Shown here one piece after another: positions 9,379-18,734 of a stretch of 64,000 bases of DNA (position 1 is its first letter; each line of letters opens with the position of its first letter). The stretch is from an uncultured Coprococcus sp. (lineage in GTDB: Bacteria > Bacillota > Clostridia > Lachnospirales > Lachnospiraceae): the NCBI GenBank assembly GCA_947626675.1, contig CANQTC010000009.1:1-64000 (forward strand), written 5' to 3'. The notes under the pieces were generated by a model, which did no database searches, was not told the DNA's origin, and worked only from the letters and a program-made list of their open reading frames with translations. The position numbers and the translations under genes are program-made.

Positions 9379-10473
9379 ATGACAGACTTTAAAATTGGAT
9401 TTATTGGACTGGGACTTATCGGTGGTTCGGTAGCAAAATCAATCAGGAGGATATTTCCCAATTATGATATTATCGCCCTGGATAATGATGAAGCCACGCT
9501 TAAGACAGCATGTTCTGATGGAACAATTCACGCATATACCGATGACATTACAGCATTTTCTGACTGTAACTATATATTCCTTTGCGCGCCCGTTCATTAT
9601 AATATAGAATATCTTAAACAATTAAAGCCGTATCTTTCCGATACGACGATTCTTTCTGATGTAGGAAGCGTTAAACTTGATATCTATAATGCCGTAAATG
9701 AACTTGGGCTTGGAAAATATTTTATAGGCGGTCATCCGATGGTCGGCTCAGAACGTTCAGGCTATGCGGTTGCATCCGACAGGTTAATTGAAAACGCATA
9801 TTATTTTGTAACGCCATCGGATACCGTATCGCCTGACAAAATCGAGGAGTTCATGACATTTATCGGAGACCTCGGTGCAATTCCCATTCGATACTCTCCT
9901 GCTGAACATGACCGGATTACTTCATACATAAGCCACATTCCTCATGTTATCGCTTCATCTCTTGTAAACCTTGTGAGAAAGGCAGATACACCTGAAGGAA
10001 TATTCAAATCCCTTGCTGCCGGCGGATTTAAAGATATTACGCGTATTGCCTCATCAAATCCCGTAGTATGGGAACATATTCTGCTCAGCAACCCTGACAA
10101 TATCATAGACGGACTTCAGGAATACATCAAACTGATTGAAGAAATGATTAATGCGATTCAACAGCATAATGCGGCAGAAATAAACAGCTTCTTTGCAGCT
10201 TCGAGAGATTACAGAGATTCAATACCGAATAATACAAGCGGGGTTATTCGTATGAACCACGAACTTTTTGTTGATATTCCTGACGAACCGGGTGCATTGG
10301 CTAAGGTAACAACAGCACTGGCAAACGAAAATATCAACCTGAAGAATTTCGGTGTATCTCATAACCGGGAGGATGAAGAGGGTGTTCTCCGATTATCCTT
10401 CTATGATGATACTTCAAGAGAAAATGCCCAAAGCATCCTATATAATGCCGGATATAAAATATACAACAGATAA
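9379..10473 (+). CDS. tyrA: Prephenate dehydrogenase with C-terminal ACT domain
   Basis: Oxidatively decarboxylates prephenate to 4-hydroxyphenylpyruvate with NAD in tyrosine synthesis. An N-terminal Rossmann motif GFIGLGLIGGS (about 7-17) and the substrate-site GGHPMVGSERSGY (about 115-127) are present. An ACT regulatory domain spans about 295-364 (FVDIPDEPGALAKV), which suggests feedback by an aromatic amino acid. The 364 residues are typical. AGGAG precedes the ATG. It is followed 26 bases later by aroA, which acts two steps upstream of prephenate in the shikimate pathway, so the pair forms a small aromatic operon. Confidence 0.95.
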   Translation: MTDFKIGFIGLGLIGGSVAKSIRRIFPNYDIIALDNDEATLKTACSDGTIHAYTDDITAFSDCNYIFLCAPVHYNIEYLKQLKPYLSDTTILSDVGSVKLDIYNAVNELGLGKYFIGGHPMVGSERSGYAVASDRLIENAYYFVTPSDTVSPDKIEEFMTFIGDLGAIPIRYSPAEHDRITSYISHIPHVIASSLVNLVRKADTPEGIFKSLAAGGFKDITRIASSNPVVWEHILLSNPDNIIDGLQEYIKLIEEMINAIQQHNAAEINSFFAASRDYRDSIPNNTSGVIRMNHELFVDIPDEPGALAKVTTALANENINLKNFGVSHNREDEEGVLRLSFYDDTSRENAQSILYNAGYKIYNR

Positions 10474-10499
10474 TATGACAAATACAGAGGTAAATAATT

Positions 10500-11774
10500 A
10501 TGATTTTTAAAAGAGTAAAAAGTTTAAATGGCGAATTGAATATCCCTGGAGACAAATCGGTTTCACACAGAAGCATTATGATGGGCGCTATTGCCGAGGG
10601 AATTACAGAAGTTTATGGATTTCTAAATGGCGCTGATTGCATCTCCTCCATGAATTGTTTCAGACAAATGGGCGTAGATATCGAATACGACGAAACAATT
10701 GTAACCATACATGGAAATGGACTTCATGGCCTTAAAAAACCAACTGGAACGCTTGATGTTGGAAACAGCGGAACGACCACCAGACTGATGTCCGGCATCC
10801 TTGCTGCCCAGCCATTTACAAGCAGAATTATCGGTGATGCTTCTATCTGTAAACGGCCAATGAAGCGTATTATGACGCCGCTTCATCAGATGGGCGCAGA
10901 TATCACCTCCGAACGTGGAAACGACTGCGCTCCGCTTATTATAAAAGGACAACCACTAAAAGGCATCCATTATGATTCCCCGGTTGCATCGGCTCAGGTC
11001 AAATCCTGTATTCTTTTCGCCGGATTATATGCTGACGGAATAACAAGCGTTACAGAACCGTATTTGTCACGCAATCACACCGAGCTGATGTTTCAATCAT
11101 TTGGCGTTCCTATATCAACAGAAGGAACTACCGTCACCATAACGCCCGCCCAAAAGCTTGTTGGTCAAAAAATCATGGTTCCGGGCGATATATCCTCAGC
11201 AGCATATTTTATCGTTGCAGGACTGATTACACCGGATTCCTGTATAACCATAAAAAATGTCGGTATCAATCCTACAAGAGATGGTATCCTGGAAGTTGTG
11301 GAAAAAATGGGCGGTAATATATCCTATTCAAATGTATCGAAAGATGGTGAACCAACCTGTGATATAACTGTACAAACATCAGAACTTACAGGATGCGTTA
11401 TTGAAGGAGAAATCATTCCAAAACTAATCGATGAAATTCCGATTATTGCTGTTCTTGCATGCTTTGCAAAAGGTACAACAATCATTAAAGATGCGGCAGA
11501 ACTCAAAGTAAAAGAATCGAACAGAATCGATGAAATGGTCAATAATCTCTCTGCAATGGGTGCTGACATTACCGCAACCGAAGACGGCATGATTATTAAT
11601 GGCGGCAGAACACTTCACGGTGCTGTTATCAACAGCAAGCTTGACCACCGTATCGCTATGAGTTTTGCGATTGCCGGCTTAAATGCTGATGGCGAAACGG
11701 AAATTATTGGCGCTGATAATGTAGAAACCTCTTATCCGGCGTTTTACAGTGATTTGAATAAACTGATGCGATAA
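10500..11774 (+). CDS. aroA: 3-phosphoshikimate 1-carboxyvinyltransferase (EPSP synthase)
   Basis: Transfers the enolpyruvyl group of PEP to shikimate-3-phosphate. The 424 residues cover the full two-domain fold. The substrate-binding GDKSVSHRS lies at 17-25, the family motif GNSGTTTRLMSG lies near 83, and LKVKESNRI lies near 337. AGAGG lies upstream of the ATG. It is cotranscribed with tyrA, with no other aro genes in the window, and is followed by a bidirectional terminator. Confidence 0.97.
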   Translation: MIFKRVKSLNGELNIPGDKSVSHRSIMMGAIAEGITEVYGFLNGADCISSMNCFRQMGVDIEYDETIVTIHGNGLHGLKKPTGTLDVGNSGTTTRLMSGILAAQPFTSRIIGDASICKRPMKRIMTPLHQMGADITSERGNDCAPLIIKGQPLKGIHYDSPVASAQVKSCILFAGLYADGITSVTEPYLSRNHTELMFQSFGVPISTEGTTVTITPAQKLVGQKIMVPGDISSAAYFIVAGLITPDSCITIKNVGINPTRDGILEVVEKMGGNISYSNVSKDGEPTCDITVQTSELTGCVIEGEIIPKLIDEIPIIAVLACFAKGTTIIKDAAELKVKESNRIDEMVNNLSAMGADITATEDGMIINGGRTLHGAVINSKLDHRIAMSFAIAGLNADGETEIIGADNVETSYPAFYSDLNKLMR

Positions 11775-11805
11775 TATTTTATTCCGTTATTTGAACCCAA
11801 TACAA

Positions 11806-11843
11806 AAAACGGTGTAACCCTTCACGAGGTTACACCGTTTTCC
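11806..11843. terminator. Bidirectional terminator between aroA and the pheST-queA block
   Basis: Arms AAAACGGTGTAACC and GGTTACACCGTTTT pair perfectly around a short CTTCACGA loop. T-runs on both strands let it end aroA (plus) and the DUF4190 gene (minus). Confidence 0.9.
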
Positions 11844-11897
11844 ATATAAAATATTTTTTATAAAGCGTACTTTATTATAAACACACCTGTTTTTCTA

Positions 11898-12455
11898 TTA
11901 CCAAGTAAGATAATTGGTATATGCACCTGCAAAAATCCATATAAAGAAAACAAAATATAACAACATGATACCTGACAAAATCATGCCGATAATGCTGCAT
12001 ATCGTTCCGGCTGATGCAAAACCATTTTTTACACCGCCATTTTCTTCTGTCGACTTCTTGGACATAATAATTCCTATAATACCACATATCAATCCTATCA
12101 CTCCATATGCCCAACAAAGAACAATACTGCATATTCCAAGCACCATCGATGCAATCCCCTTACCGCGTCCCGGATCATACATCTGGCTGCCATATTGCTG
12201 ATTATATCCATTCTGATACGGCTGCTGGTTATATCCGTTTTGATAGGACTGCTGGTTATATCCGTTTTGATACGGCTGTTGGTTATATCCATTTTGATAC
12301 GGCTGCTGATTATACATATTGGAATTGCCATACCTATCATTCGACTGATTATATTCATTTGTGTTGTTATACATATTCTGACCGTTATCAGCACCCTGTC
12401 CTGAATATGGATTCGTCTGATTTGCATCATAATTATCGTTAAAATTGTTGTCCAT
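11898..12455 (-). CDS. DUF4190-type membrane protein with Tyr/Gln/Asn-rich N-terminus
   Basis: 185 residues. The first 90 or so are hydrophilic and rich in N, Y, Q and G, with tandem YNQQPYQNG units. The remainder has two hydrophobic segments (GIASMVLGICSIVLCW and a C-terminal segment ending in YFVFFIWIF) resembling DUF4190, a small membrane domain of unknown function. AAGGAGAG lies upstream of the ATG. It is the last gene of the pheS-pheT-queA block. The cytoplasmic or surface tail may scaffold other proteins, which is speculation. Confidence 0.8.
   Translation of the reverse strand: MDNNFNDNYDANQTNPYSGQGADNGQNMYNNTNEYNQSNDRYGNSNMYNQQPYQNGYNQQPYQNGYNQQSYQNGYNQQPYQNGYNQQYGSQMYDPGRGKGIASMVLGICSIVLCWAYGVIGLICGIIGIIMSKKSTEENGGVKNGFASAGTICSIIGMILSGIMLLYFVFFIWIFAGAYTNYLTW
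12202..12310 (-). repeat. 27-base tandem coding repeats (9-residue YNQQPYQNG)
   Basis: Four 27-base units with a few substitutions inside the DUF4190 gene, one of them encoding QQSYQNG. Copy number is a likely site of slippage variation. Confidence 0.8.
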
Positions 12456-12471
12456 TTATACTCTCCTTTTT

Positions 12472-12903
12472 CTATAATATATATCCTGGAATAACCAGTT
12501 TTAATACATACTGTATTATGTATATGGACAGTCCGGCAATCCAATACCAGTTATGCCATTTAAGACCTTTTATCTTTCCCTTTGAAAGCTGTACAAGCGA
12601 TTGTGAAACAAAAAATGCAACACCAAGAACCACTATGTAAATAACATCTGCATGATAATACAGACTTTCTAATATCTGTCCATGCAACAAACAGCTGAGC
12701 GCTCTTGTACCGCCGCAACTGGGGCAGGGAAGCCCCGATATTTCTTTAAATTTGCAAGTCATCATCCCTGCAAATGCCGGAACAGTTCTGCATAAAGCAG
12801 TAAATAGTATCACAAATAATGAAACCGCTATTATTGTAATAATTTCTGCGATATATACCGAGCGTTCCGGTTCATTTAGATACATAAACCTTTTTTTCTT
12901 CAT
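12472..12903 (-). CDS. DUF2752 family membrane protein
   Basis: 143 residues with hydrophobic segments near 20-40, 88-108 and 118-138. The DUF2752 hallmark LPCPSCGGTRAL lies at about 57-68. Function unknown. A DUF4190 gene follows 16 bases later, and the two are probably translated together. No convincing ribosome site precedes the ATG at 12903; the ATG at 12885 is an alternative with AAAGG close by. Confidence 0.85.
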   Translation of the reverse strand: MKKKRFMYLNEPERSVYIAEIITIIAVSLFVILFTALCRTVPAFAGMMTCKFKEISGLPCPSCGGTRALSCLLHGQILESLYYHADVIYIVVLGVAFFVSQSLVQLSKGKIKGLKWHNWYWIAGLSIYIIQYVLKLVIPGYIL

Positions 12904-12945
12904 AAAGTAATTATATTATAATTCTCTAAAATAATAAAGCAAATT

Positions 12946-14010
12946 TTAAATAATTAGCATAGCATCCCCAAACGAGAAAAATCGGTACTTTTCCCTTACC
13001 GCCTCTTCATAAGCAGCAAGTATCTTTTCTCTGTCATAAAGCGCTGAAACAAGCATCAGTAATGTAGACTCCGGCAAATGGAAATTCGTAATCAGACTGT
13101 CAACCACCTTAAATTGATAGCCCGGGTATATAAATATCTCCGTCCATCCGCTTGTCGCCTTTACATGTCCGTTTTCATCACCAACCGTTTCTAAGGTCCT
13201 TGTACTGGTCGTTCCAACAGATATAATTCTTCCGCCGTTATCTTTGGTCGAATTGATAAGTTCTGCGGCCTCCTCGTCTATCATATAAAATTCAGAATGC
13301 ATATGATGTTCAAGAATATTCTCCTCCTTTACCGGTCTGAATGTTCCAAGTCCTACATGAAGCGTTACATGCGCTATTTTTATTCCCTTTTCCTCTATCC
13401 GCTTAAGCAGTTCATTTGTAAAATGAAGCCCCGCCGTAGGCGCCGCCGCCGAACCATCATGCTTTGCATATACCGTCTGATATCTGTTTTTATCTTCAAG
13501 CTTATGCGTTATATAAGGCGGCAACGGCATCTGGCCTAATTCATCAAGAATTTCCTCAAATATGCCGTCATACTCAAACCGAATAATACGGTTGCCCTCT
13601 TCAACAACATCAATGACTTCACCAACCAGTTTTCCGGTTATTTTACCTGTCACCGTATCAGGCATATTTGTTTCTGCGCCAAATACAATTCTTGCGCCGA
13701 CTCTTGCTTTCTTTCCCGGTTTTACAAGTGTTTCCCAGGTACAGTCATCCTTCCGCTTCAGAAGCAGGACCTCAATCCCTGCTCCTGTATCCTCCTTAAC
13801 GCCCATAAGCCTTGCCGGTATTACCTTTGTGTCATTAATCACAAGACAGTCGCCCGGATTCAGATAATCTATGATATCATAAAAATGCTTATGCGCTATG
13901 GTATCTTTTTTTCTGTCAAGCACCATCAGCCTTGATTCACTTCTTTTTGCAAGCGGGTCCTGCGCAATAAGCTCCTGCGGCAAATCATAATAAAAATCTT
14001 TTCGCTGCAT
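12946..14010 (-). CDS. queA: S-adenosylmethionine:tRNA ribosyltransferase-isomerase
   Basis: Converts preQ1 at tRNA position 34 to epoxyqueuosine using SAM. The 354 residues match the family. Characteristic segments are [14 protein letters not shown] at the N-terminus, [16 protein letters not shown], the [15 protein letters not shown] block near 185-199, and the C-terminal [21 protein letters not shown] lies upstream. It follows pheT by 12 bases, so expression probably depends on the pheS T-box, which ties tRNA modification to phenylalanine supply. Confidence 0.96.
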   Translation of the reverse strand: MQRKDFYYDLPQELIAQDPLAKRSESRLMVLDRKKDTIAHKHFYDIIDYLNPGDCLVINDTKVIPARLMGVKEDTGAGIEVLLLKRKDDCTWETLVKPGKKARVGARIVFGAETNMPDTVTGKITGKLVGEVIDVVEEGNRIIRFEYDGIFEEILDELGQMPLPPYITHKLEDKNRYQTVYAKHDGSAAAPTAGLHFTNELLKRIEEKGIKIAHVTLHVGLGTFRPVKEENILEHHMHSEFYMIDEEAAELINSTKDNGGRIISVGTTSTRTLETVGDENGHVKATSGWTEIFIYPGYQFKVVDSLITNFHLPESTLLMLVSALYDREKILAAYEEAVREKYRFFSFGDAMLII

Positions 14011-14022
14011 ATCCTTTTCCTC

Positions 14023-16452
14023 TTATGCCCTAAGCTCTACACCAAGCTTACCCAGTTCTTTCAACATTTTCTCTACGATTTTATCAACTTCTGTTGTTTC
14101 TAATGTTCTGTCTTTCGCTCTGAAGGTCATCGTATAAGCAACCGACTTCTTACCCGCTGCAATCTGTTCACCCTCATATACATCAAAAAGCTGATAGCTT
14201 TCAAGCAGCTTACCACCGCATTTCTTTATAACAGCTTCAATCTGCCCTACAAATACGGACTTATCCATAACCATACTGAGGTCTCTTGTACTGCCAGGGA
14301 ACTTTGCAATGCCCTCGTATTTAACATCAAATGATGAAAGCATTACAAGCGTAGGCATATCAAGTACCGCTACATATACATCACCCTTGATATTATAGTT
14401 ATCACAACATTCCGGATGAAGCTGACCGATAAAACCAATGTTCAGCTTGCCCTTTGTAATATTTGCCTGCCGTCCCGGATGAAGGAACGGATGCTCTTTT
14501 GTCGGCTCATAAGTACACTGATTTTTAAGACCGACCTTTTCACACAGCTCCTCCACAACGCCCTTCAGCGTAAAGAAATCGCCTTCGCCATACATTCCGA
14601 TTGTCAGCTTCATTCTCTCTTCAGGAAGTTCCGCAAGAGGAAGCGCCTTCGGCAGATATACATTTCCAAATTCATATAACCTTGCCACCTTATTTTTTCT
14701 GTTATAATTGGTTGCAAGTGAGGTAAGGATTCCATTTAATGAAATTGTTCTCATAATGCTGAAATCTTCTCCAAGAGGATTGGATATCTCTACCGTCTTT
14801 CTATAGTCAGAATCATCCGGTATCAGCAGCTTATCAAATACCTTCGGACTTTCAAATGAATAACACATACCACCTGAGAAGCCATTTCCCTCAAGCACCG
14901 TTCTTGCGATTCCATTTATCATATGGTCGTATGGCTGCTTTCCGACAGTTGCCTCTCCTCTTGGAAGGGATACCGGAATATTATCATATCCATAAAATCT
15001 TGCCACCTCTTCAGCCAAATCTGCCATACAGTTCAAATCCTGTCTGAAGGTTGGAACAGTCAGCATATTGGTATTTTCATCATAAGAAAGACCAAGTTTA
15101 TCAAAATAGTATAGCATCTGTTTTGGTTCTACATCCGTACCAAGCAGCGTATTCATTTTATCCGGTTCAAATGGAAGTACCTTTGGCTCTACCGGATTTG
15201 GATACACATCTACCACGCCGCCTACAACTTCACCTGCCCCCATCTCTTCAATAAGCTGACATGCTCTGTTGATGGCATCTATCGCAAGATTTGGGTCAAG
15301 TCCCTTCGTAAACTTCGCTGCGGCATCTGTAGCCAATCCCAGTCGTCTTGAAGAGAGTCTGATATTCGTTCCGTCAAAGCATGCCGCTTCAAACAAGAGA
15401 GTCCGGATTTCATCCGTTACCATTGAATTTTCGCCACCCATAATACCGGCAATACCGATTTCCTTCTCTCCATCACAAATCATCAAAACATCATGGTCCA
15501 TCGTTCTTTCCTGACCGTCAAGTGTAACGAATTTATCTCCGTCATTTGCACGACGAACGACAATCTTATTCCCTGCTATCGTAGAAAGGTCAAATGCATG
15601 CATTGGCTGTCCATATTCTTCCATAACATAGTTTGTGATATCCACAAGATTATTAATGGAACGAATTCCCTGAGATGCAAGCCGCTCCTGCATCCACTTT
15701 GGTGAAGGCCCGATTTTAAGATTTTTTACTACTCTCGCACAATAACGCGGACACAGGTCAGCCGCCTGAACTTCAACTGAAACATAGTCATTTACATCCT
15801 CATTATTTCCGGTTGCTTTTATCTCCGGCGGATAAAATGGCTTGTCAAATGTGACTGCGGCTTCCCTTGCCATACCAATAATCGAAAAGCAGTCGACTCT
15901 GTTTGATGTAATCTCGTACTCAACAACGACATCATCAAGTCCAAGCGCTTTTACCGCATCATCTCCCGGCTTCACATTCGCTGTTTCAGGAAATACATAT
16001 ACGCCGTCTTCCGGCGCTTCCGGATAGAAGTCCCTTGATGAACCAAGTTCTTCAATCCCGCACATCATCCCGCAGGATTCTACTCCGCGAAGCTTCCCCT
16101 TCTTTATCTTAATACCATCAGGATACTCTTTGTCATCTCCATGAGCAGCAGCGACCTTTCCACCATCCAATACTACAGGTACGACATCCTGCTCTTTTAC
16201 ATTTTTTGCACCTGTAACAATCTGTACAGGCTCTGATGCACCGATATCCACCTGACAAACAACGAGTTTATCTGCATCAGGGTGTCTTTCTATCTTCATT
16301 ATCTTTCCGACTACAATCTTATCAAGATTCTTGTCTTTCTCTTCGTAACTCTCCACATGAGAACCTGAAAGAGTCATCGCATCAACAAATTCCTGCGCCG
16401 TTACATCAAGGTCAGGAACATATGCTTTTATCCATGAAAGTGGTGTATTCAT
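14023..16452 (-). CDS. pheT: Phenylalanyl-tRNA synthetase beta subunit
   Basis: 809 residues, full length for the bacterial beta subunit. The order is an N-terminal EMAP-II-like tRNA-binding domain (about 40-155), B3/B4 editing region (about 210-395), B5 (about 405-480), catalytic-like core, and C-terminal FDX-ACB anticodon-binding domain (from about 715, KFPGSTRDLSMV). AAGGAG precedes the ATG. It lies 52 bases after pheS and acts with it as an alpha2-beta2 enzyme charging tRNA-Phe. Confidence 0.98.
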   Translation of the reverse strand: MNTPLSWIKAYVPDLDVTAQEFVDAMTLSGSHVESYEEKDKNLDKIVVGKIMKIERHPDADKLVVCQVDIGASEPVQIVTGAKNVKEQDVVPVVLDGGKVAAAHGDDKEYPDGIKIKKGKLRGVESCGMMCGIEELGSSRDFYPEAPEDGVYVFPETANVKPGDDAVKALGLDDVVVEYEITSNRVDCFSIIGMAREAAVTFDKPFYPPEIKATGNNEDVNDYVSVEVQAADLCPRYCARVVKNLKIGPSPKWMQERLASQGIRSINNLVDITNYVMEEYGQPMHAFDLSTIAGNKIVVRRANDGDKFVTLDGQERTMDHDVLMICDGEKEIGIAGIMGGENSMVTDEIRTLLFEAACFDGTNIRLSSRRLGLATDAAAKFTKGLDPNLAIDAINRACQLIEEMGAGEVVGGVVDVYPNPVEPKVLPFEPDKMNTLLGTDVEPKQMLYYFDKLGLSYDENTNMLTVPTFRQDLNCMADLAEEVARFYGYDNIPVSLPRGEATVGKQPYDHMINGIARTVLEGNGFSGGMCYSFESPKVFDKLLIPDDSDYRKTVEISNPLGEDFSIMRTISLNGILTSLATNYNRKNKVARLYEFGNVYLPKALPLAELPEERMKLTIGMYGEGDFFTLKGVVEELCEKVGLKNQCTYEPTKEHPFLHPGRQANITKGKLNIGFIGQLHPECCDNYNIKGDVYVAVLDMPTLVMLSSFDVKYEGIAKFPGSTRDLSMVMDKSVFVGQIEAVIKKCGGKLLESYQLFDVYEGEQIAAGKKSVAYTMTFRAKDRTLETTEVDKIVEKMLKELGKLGVELRA

Positions 16453-16504
16453 ATTCTTCTATCTCCTTTTACCTGTTTTTCAAATTATGCATTACCAATA
16501 GCCG

Positions 16505-17524
16505 CTAAAACTGTTCTAAAAACCTGACATCATTCTCATAGAGAAGTCTCATATCATCAATCTCATATTTCAGTAAAGTTACACGTTCAAGTCCAATGCC
16601 AAATGCAAAACCGGAATATACTTCAGGATTAATACCGCAATTACGAAGTACCTTCGGATGCACCATGCCGCAGCCAAGTATCTCTATCCAACCGCTTCCC
16701 TTACATACACGACAGCCTTTTCCGCCACATTTGAAACATGTGATATCACATTCTGCGGAAGGCTCTGTAAATGGGAAATGATGCGGTCTGAACTTCACCT
16801 TTGTATTCTCCCCAAAGAATTCCTTTGCCCACTGCTGCAACGTTCCTTTCAGGTCAGCCATCGTGATTCCCTTATCGATAACAAGTCCCTCTACCTGATG
16901 AAACGATGGCGAATGTGTCGCATCCACTTCATCTGCCCGGAACACTCTGCCCGGAGAAAGGATTCTGATAGGCAGATTTCCCTTCTCCATAATTCTCGCC
17001 TGAACAGGTGATGTCTGCGTTCTAAGAAGAATTTCCTTATTTATATAGAAGGTATCCTGTTCATCCTTTGCTGGATGATTAGCAGGAATATTAAGCATCT
17101 CAAAGTTATATTTGTCATATTCTACTTCCGGTCCATCAACAATTTCATAACCCATACCGATAAAGACTCTTTCCAAATCTTCAAGCGCAATCTGATTTGG
17201 ATGTCTGTGGCCAATCAGCTTTTTTGTACCCGGAAGCGTCACATCTATCGTTTCCCGCTTCATTTTTTCTGTACGAAGCGCATGATTAATCGCTTTTGTT
17301 TTCGCTTCAAGAGCGGCTTCTATAGAAGCTCTGGCTTCATTGACCAATTGACCTACCTTTGGTCTGTCTTCCGGCGCTACATCTTTCATGCCTTTTAATA
17401 CCTGCGTGAGTTCTCCTTTCTTACCGAGGATTGCTACTTTTACATCATTAAGCGCTGTAAGCACTTCTGCTTTTTCGATATTTTCAAGTGCAGAAGCTTT
17501 AATGGCATCTAACTTTTCCTTCAT
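16505..17524 (-). CDS. pheS: Phenylalanyl-tRNA synthetase alpha subunit
   Basis: 339 residues carrying the class II catalytic core. Motif 2 region FRADEVDATHSPSFHQ lies near 199-214, and motif 3 FAFGIGLERVTLL lies near 311-323. A Cys cluster CFKCGGKGCRVC lies near 267-278, seen in many clostridial PheS. GAAGGAG lies upstream of the ATG. It is preceded by a T-box leader and followed by pheT. Confidence 0.98.
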   Translation of the reverse strand: MKEKLDAIKASALENIEKAEVLTALNDVKVAILGKKGELTQVLKGMKDVAPEDRPKVGQLVNEARASIEAALEAKTKAINHALRTEKMKRETIDVTLPGTKKLIGHRHPNQIALEDLERVFIGMGYEIVDGPEVEYDKYNFEMLNIPANHPAKDEQDTFYINKEILLRTQTSPVQARIMEKGNLPIRILSPGRVFRADEVDATHSPSFHQVEGLVIDKGITMADLKGTLQQWAKEFFGENTKVKFRPHHFPFTEPSAECDITCFKCGGKGCRVCKGSGWIEILGCGMVHPKVLRNCGINPEVYSGFAFGIGLERVTLLKYEIDDMRLLYENDVRFLEQF

Positions 17525-17599
17525 GTTTCTTCTCCTTCTAAAATCTTTTTTGCAGCTGCATAGTCTTCTTCAGATATCTGAGCCACTTATCGTTTCTTT

Positions 17600-17856
17600 A
17601 AAATAAAAAAAGTCCCTTACAAAAAGGGACGAAAAAACCGCGTTACCACCCTGATTCCGAATTACTCCGGCACTCATTAGATGCTTAACGCGCATCATAC
17701 GTTACTTTCTACAAGCGACTGCCTTCAAAAGTACAGCTTCGATGTGAAATTAAATAATAATACCCTGCTTGAGCCGGCTTCCAGCCGATGACCCGCCCTC
17801 TCTGTAAGCGATATTATATCTTTTGCATCTTCAACGCTTTTTCTATTAACTCTTTT
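17600..17856 (-). promoter_or_regulatory. T-box leader controlling pheS-pheT-queA
   Basis: The conserved T-box AGGGTGGTAACGCGG is on the minus strand at 17638-17652. It is followed by a terminator stem GTCCCTT/AAGGGAC (17612-17630) with a T-run. Upstream lies the long stem I region. A candidate Phe specifier UUC is at 17746-17748 (minus strand) on the 3' side of stem I. Uncharged tRNA-Phe should stabilise the antiterminator and switch on the operon. The T-box and terminator are seen directly; the specifier is assigned by position and gene context. Confidence 0.93.
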
Positions 17857-17884
17857 AATATAACACATATCACGCTTGTGTCAA
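17857..17884 (-). promoter_or_regulatory. Promoter of the T-box-pheST transcript
   Basis: On the minus strand TTGACA (17879-17884), 16-base spacer, TATATT (17857-17862). The -35 lies inside the last codons of the upstream brkB-like gene. Confidence 0.75.
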
Positions 17885-18706
17885 TAGTCCTTTTTCAAGA
17901 ATTTTGTTAAACTCCGCACCAAGAAACAGTATATACATACAAAAATACAGCCACAAAATCACGAGTATGATACCGGCAAGACTGCCATACATATATGTAT
18001 TGACACCAACAACTTTTACATAAAGGGAAAATGCGGCTGCAAGCACAAGCCAGCCAACGGTGGTAAAAATTGCGCCCGGCAGACTTTTTACGACCGTTCC
18101 CTTTCTTGATGGAAGCCAGCAATATGCCATGAGTATAACACCCAGGACAAGCGTTGGGGCAAGAACGATTTTAGCAATGCCCAGTATTGGGGATACAATA
18201 CCCGCGATACTGCTTTTTATGATAAACTTATCCATAATAAAATCGCTGAACACATATATTGCTATGACCGCTATCATCATGACACAGAAGATGATTGTAT
18301 ATATCGCGTGGACAGCTCTTCTCATAAAATAGTTTTTATCATCATCAAGCTCATTCATATAGGTAAGGCCGCGTCCTATTGACATCGTTCCTTTTGAGGC
18401 AGACCAAATCATCAGCAGAAATGATACGATTGCACCAATGCCCAGTTTACTGTTATAGATATCCTCTGTCATAAAGCTAAAATATTTACTAACATTCTCA
18501 GGCATAAAATTATGAATCGCTATCATCAGTTCCTCCTGCTCGAACGGGAGATACCTGACCGTTGTAAGCAGCATCATAATAAACGGAAATACAGAAAGCA
18601 TCAGGAAAAAGGCCGCCTGCGCCGCAAATGTTCCAATCTGATCTTTCGATATCTGTTTCGATATCCTTTTTCCAATATCTATTACTTTGCCTGCAAATTC
18701 CTTCAT
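17870..18706 (-). CDS. YihY/BrkB family inner-membrane protein
   Basis: 278 residues with about six hydrophobic segments. Typical family features are the N-terminal GTFAAQAAFFLMLSVFPF and the C-terminal SLAGIILVILWLYF. The family was once called ribonuclease BN, but that assignment was withdrawn, and its role is unsettled. GGGTGTG lies upstream of the ATG. It follows the SpoIID-like gene by 28 bases with no terminator, so the two are probably cotranscribed. The pheST promoter sits inside its 3' end. Confidence 0.9.
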   Translation of the reverse strand: MKEFAGKVIDIGKRISKQISKDQIGTFAAQAAFFLMLSVFPFIMMLLTTVRYLPFEQEELMIAIHNFMPENVSKYFSFMTEDIYNSKLGIGAIVSFLLMIWSASKGTMSIGRGLTYMNELDDDKNYFMRRAVHAIYTIIFCVMMIAVIAIYVFSDFIMDKFIIKSSIAGIVSPILGIAKIVLAPTLVLGVILMAYCWLPSRKGTVVKSLPGAIFTTVGWLVLAAAFSLYVKVVGVNTYMYGSLAGIILVILWLYFCMYILFLGAEFNKILEKGLLTQA

Positions 18707-18734
18707 AAATCACACCCTTTTTGATTTTATACAA

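Noticed and set aside
12202-12310. 27-base repeats considered as a CRISPR or VNTR outside a gene
   Set aside because: They are in-frame coding repeats with no spacers.
17600-17856. T-box leader considered as a tRNA gene
   Set aside because: It has the T-box core and a terminator but no cloverleaf or CCA end.
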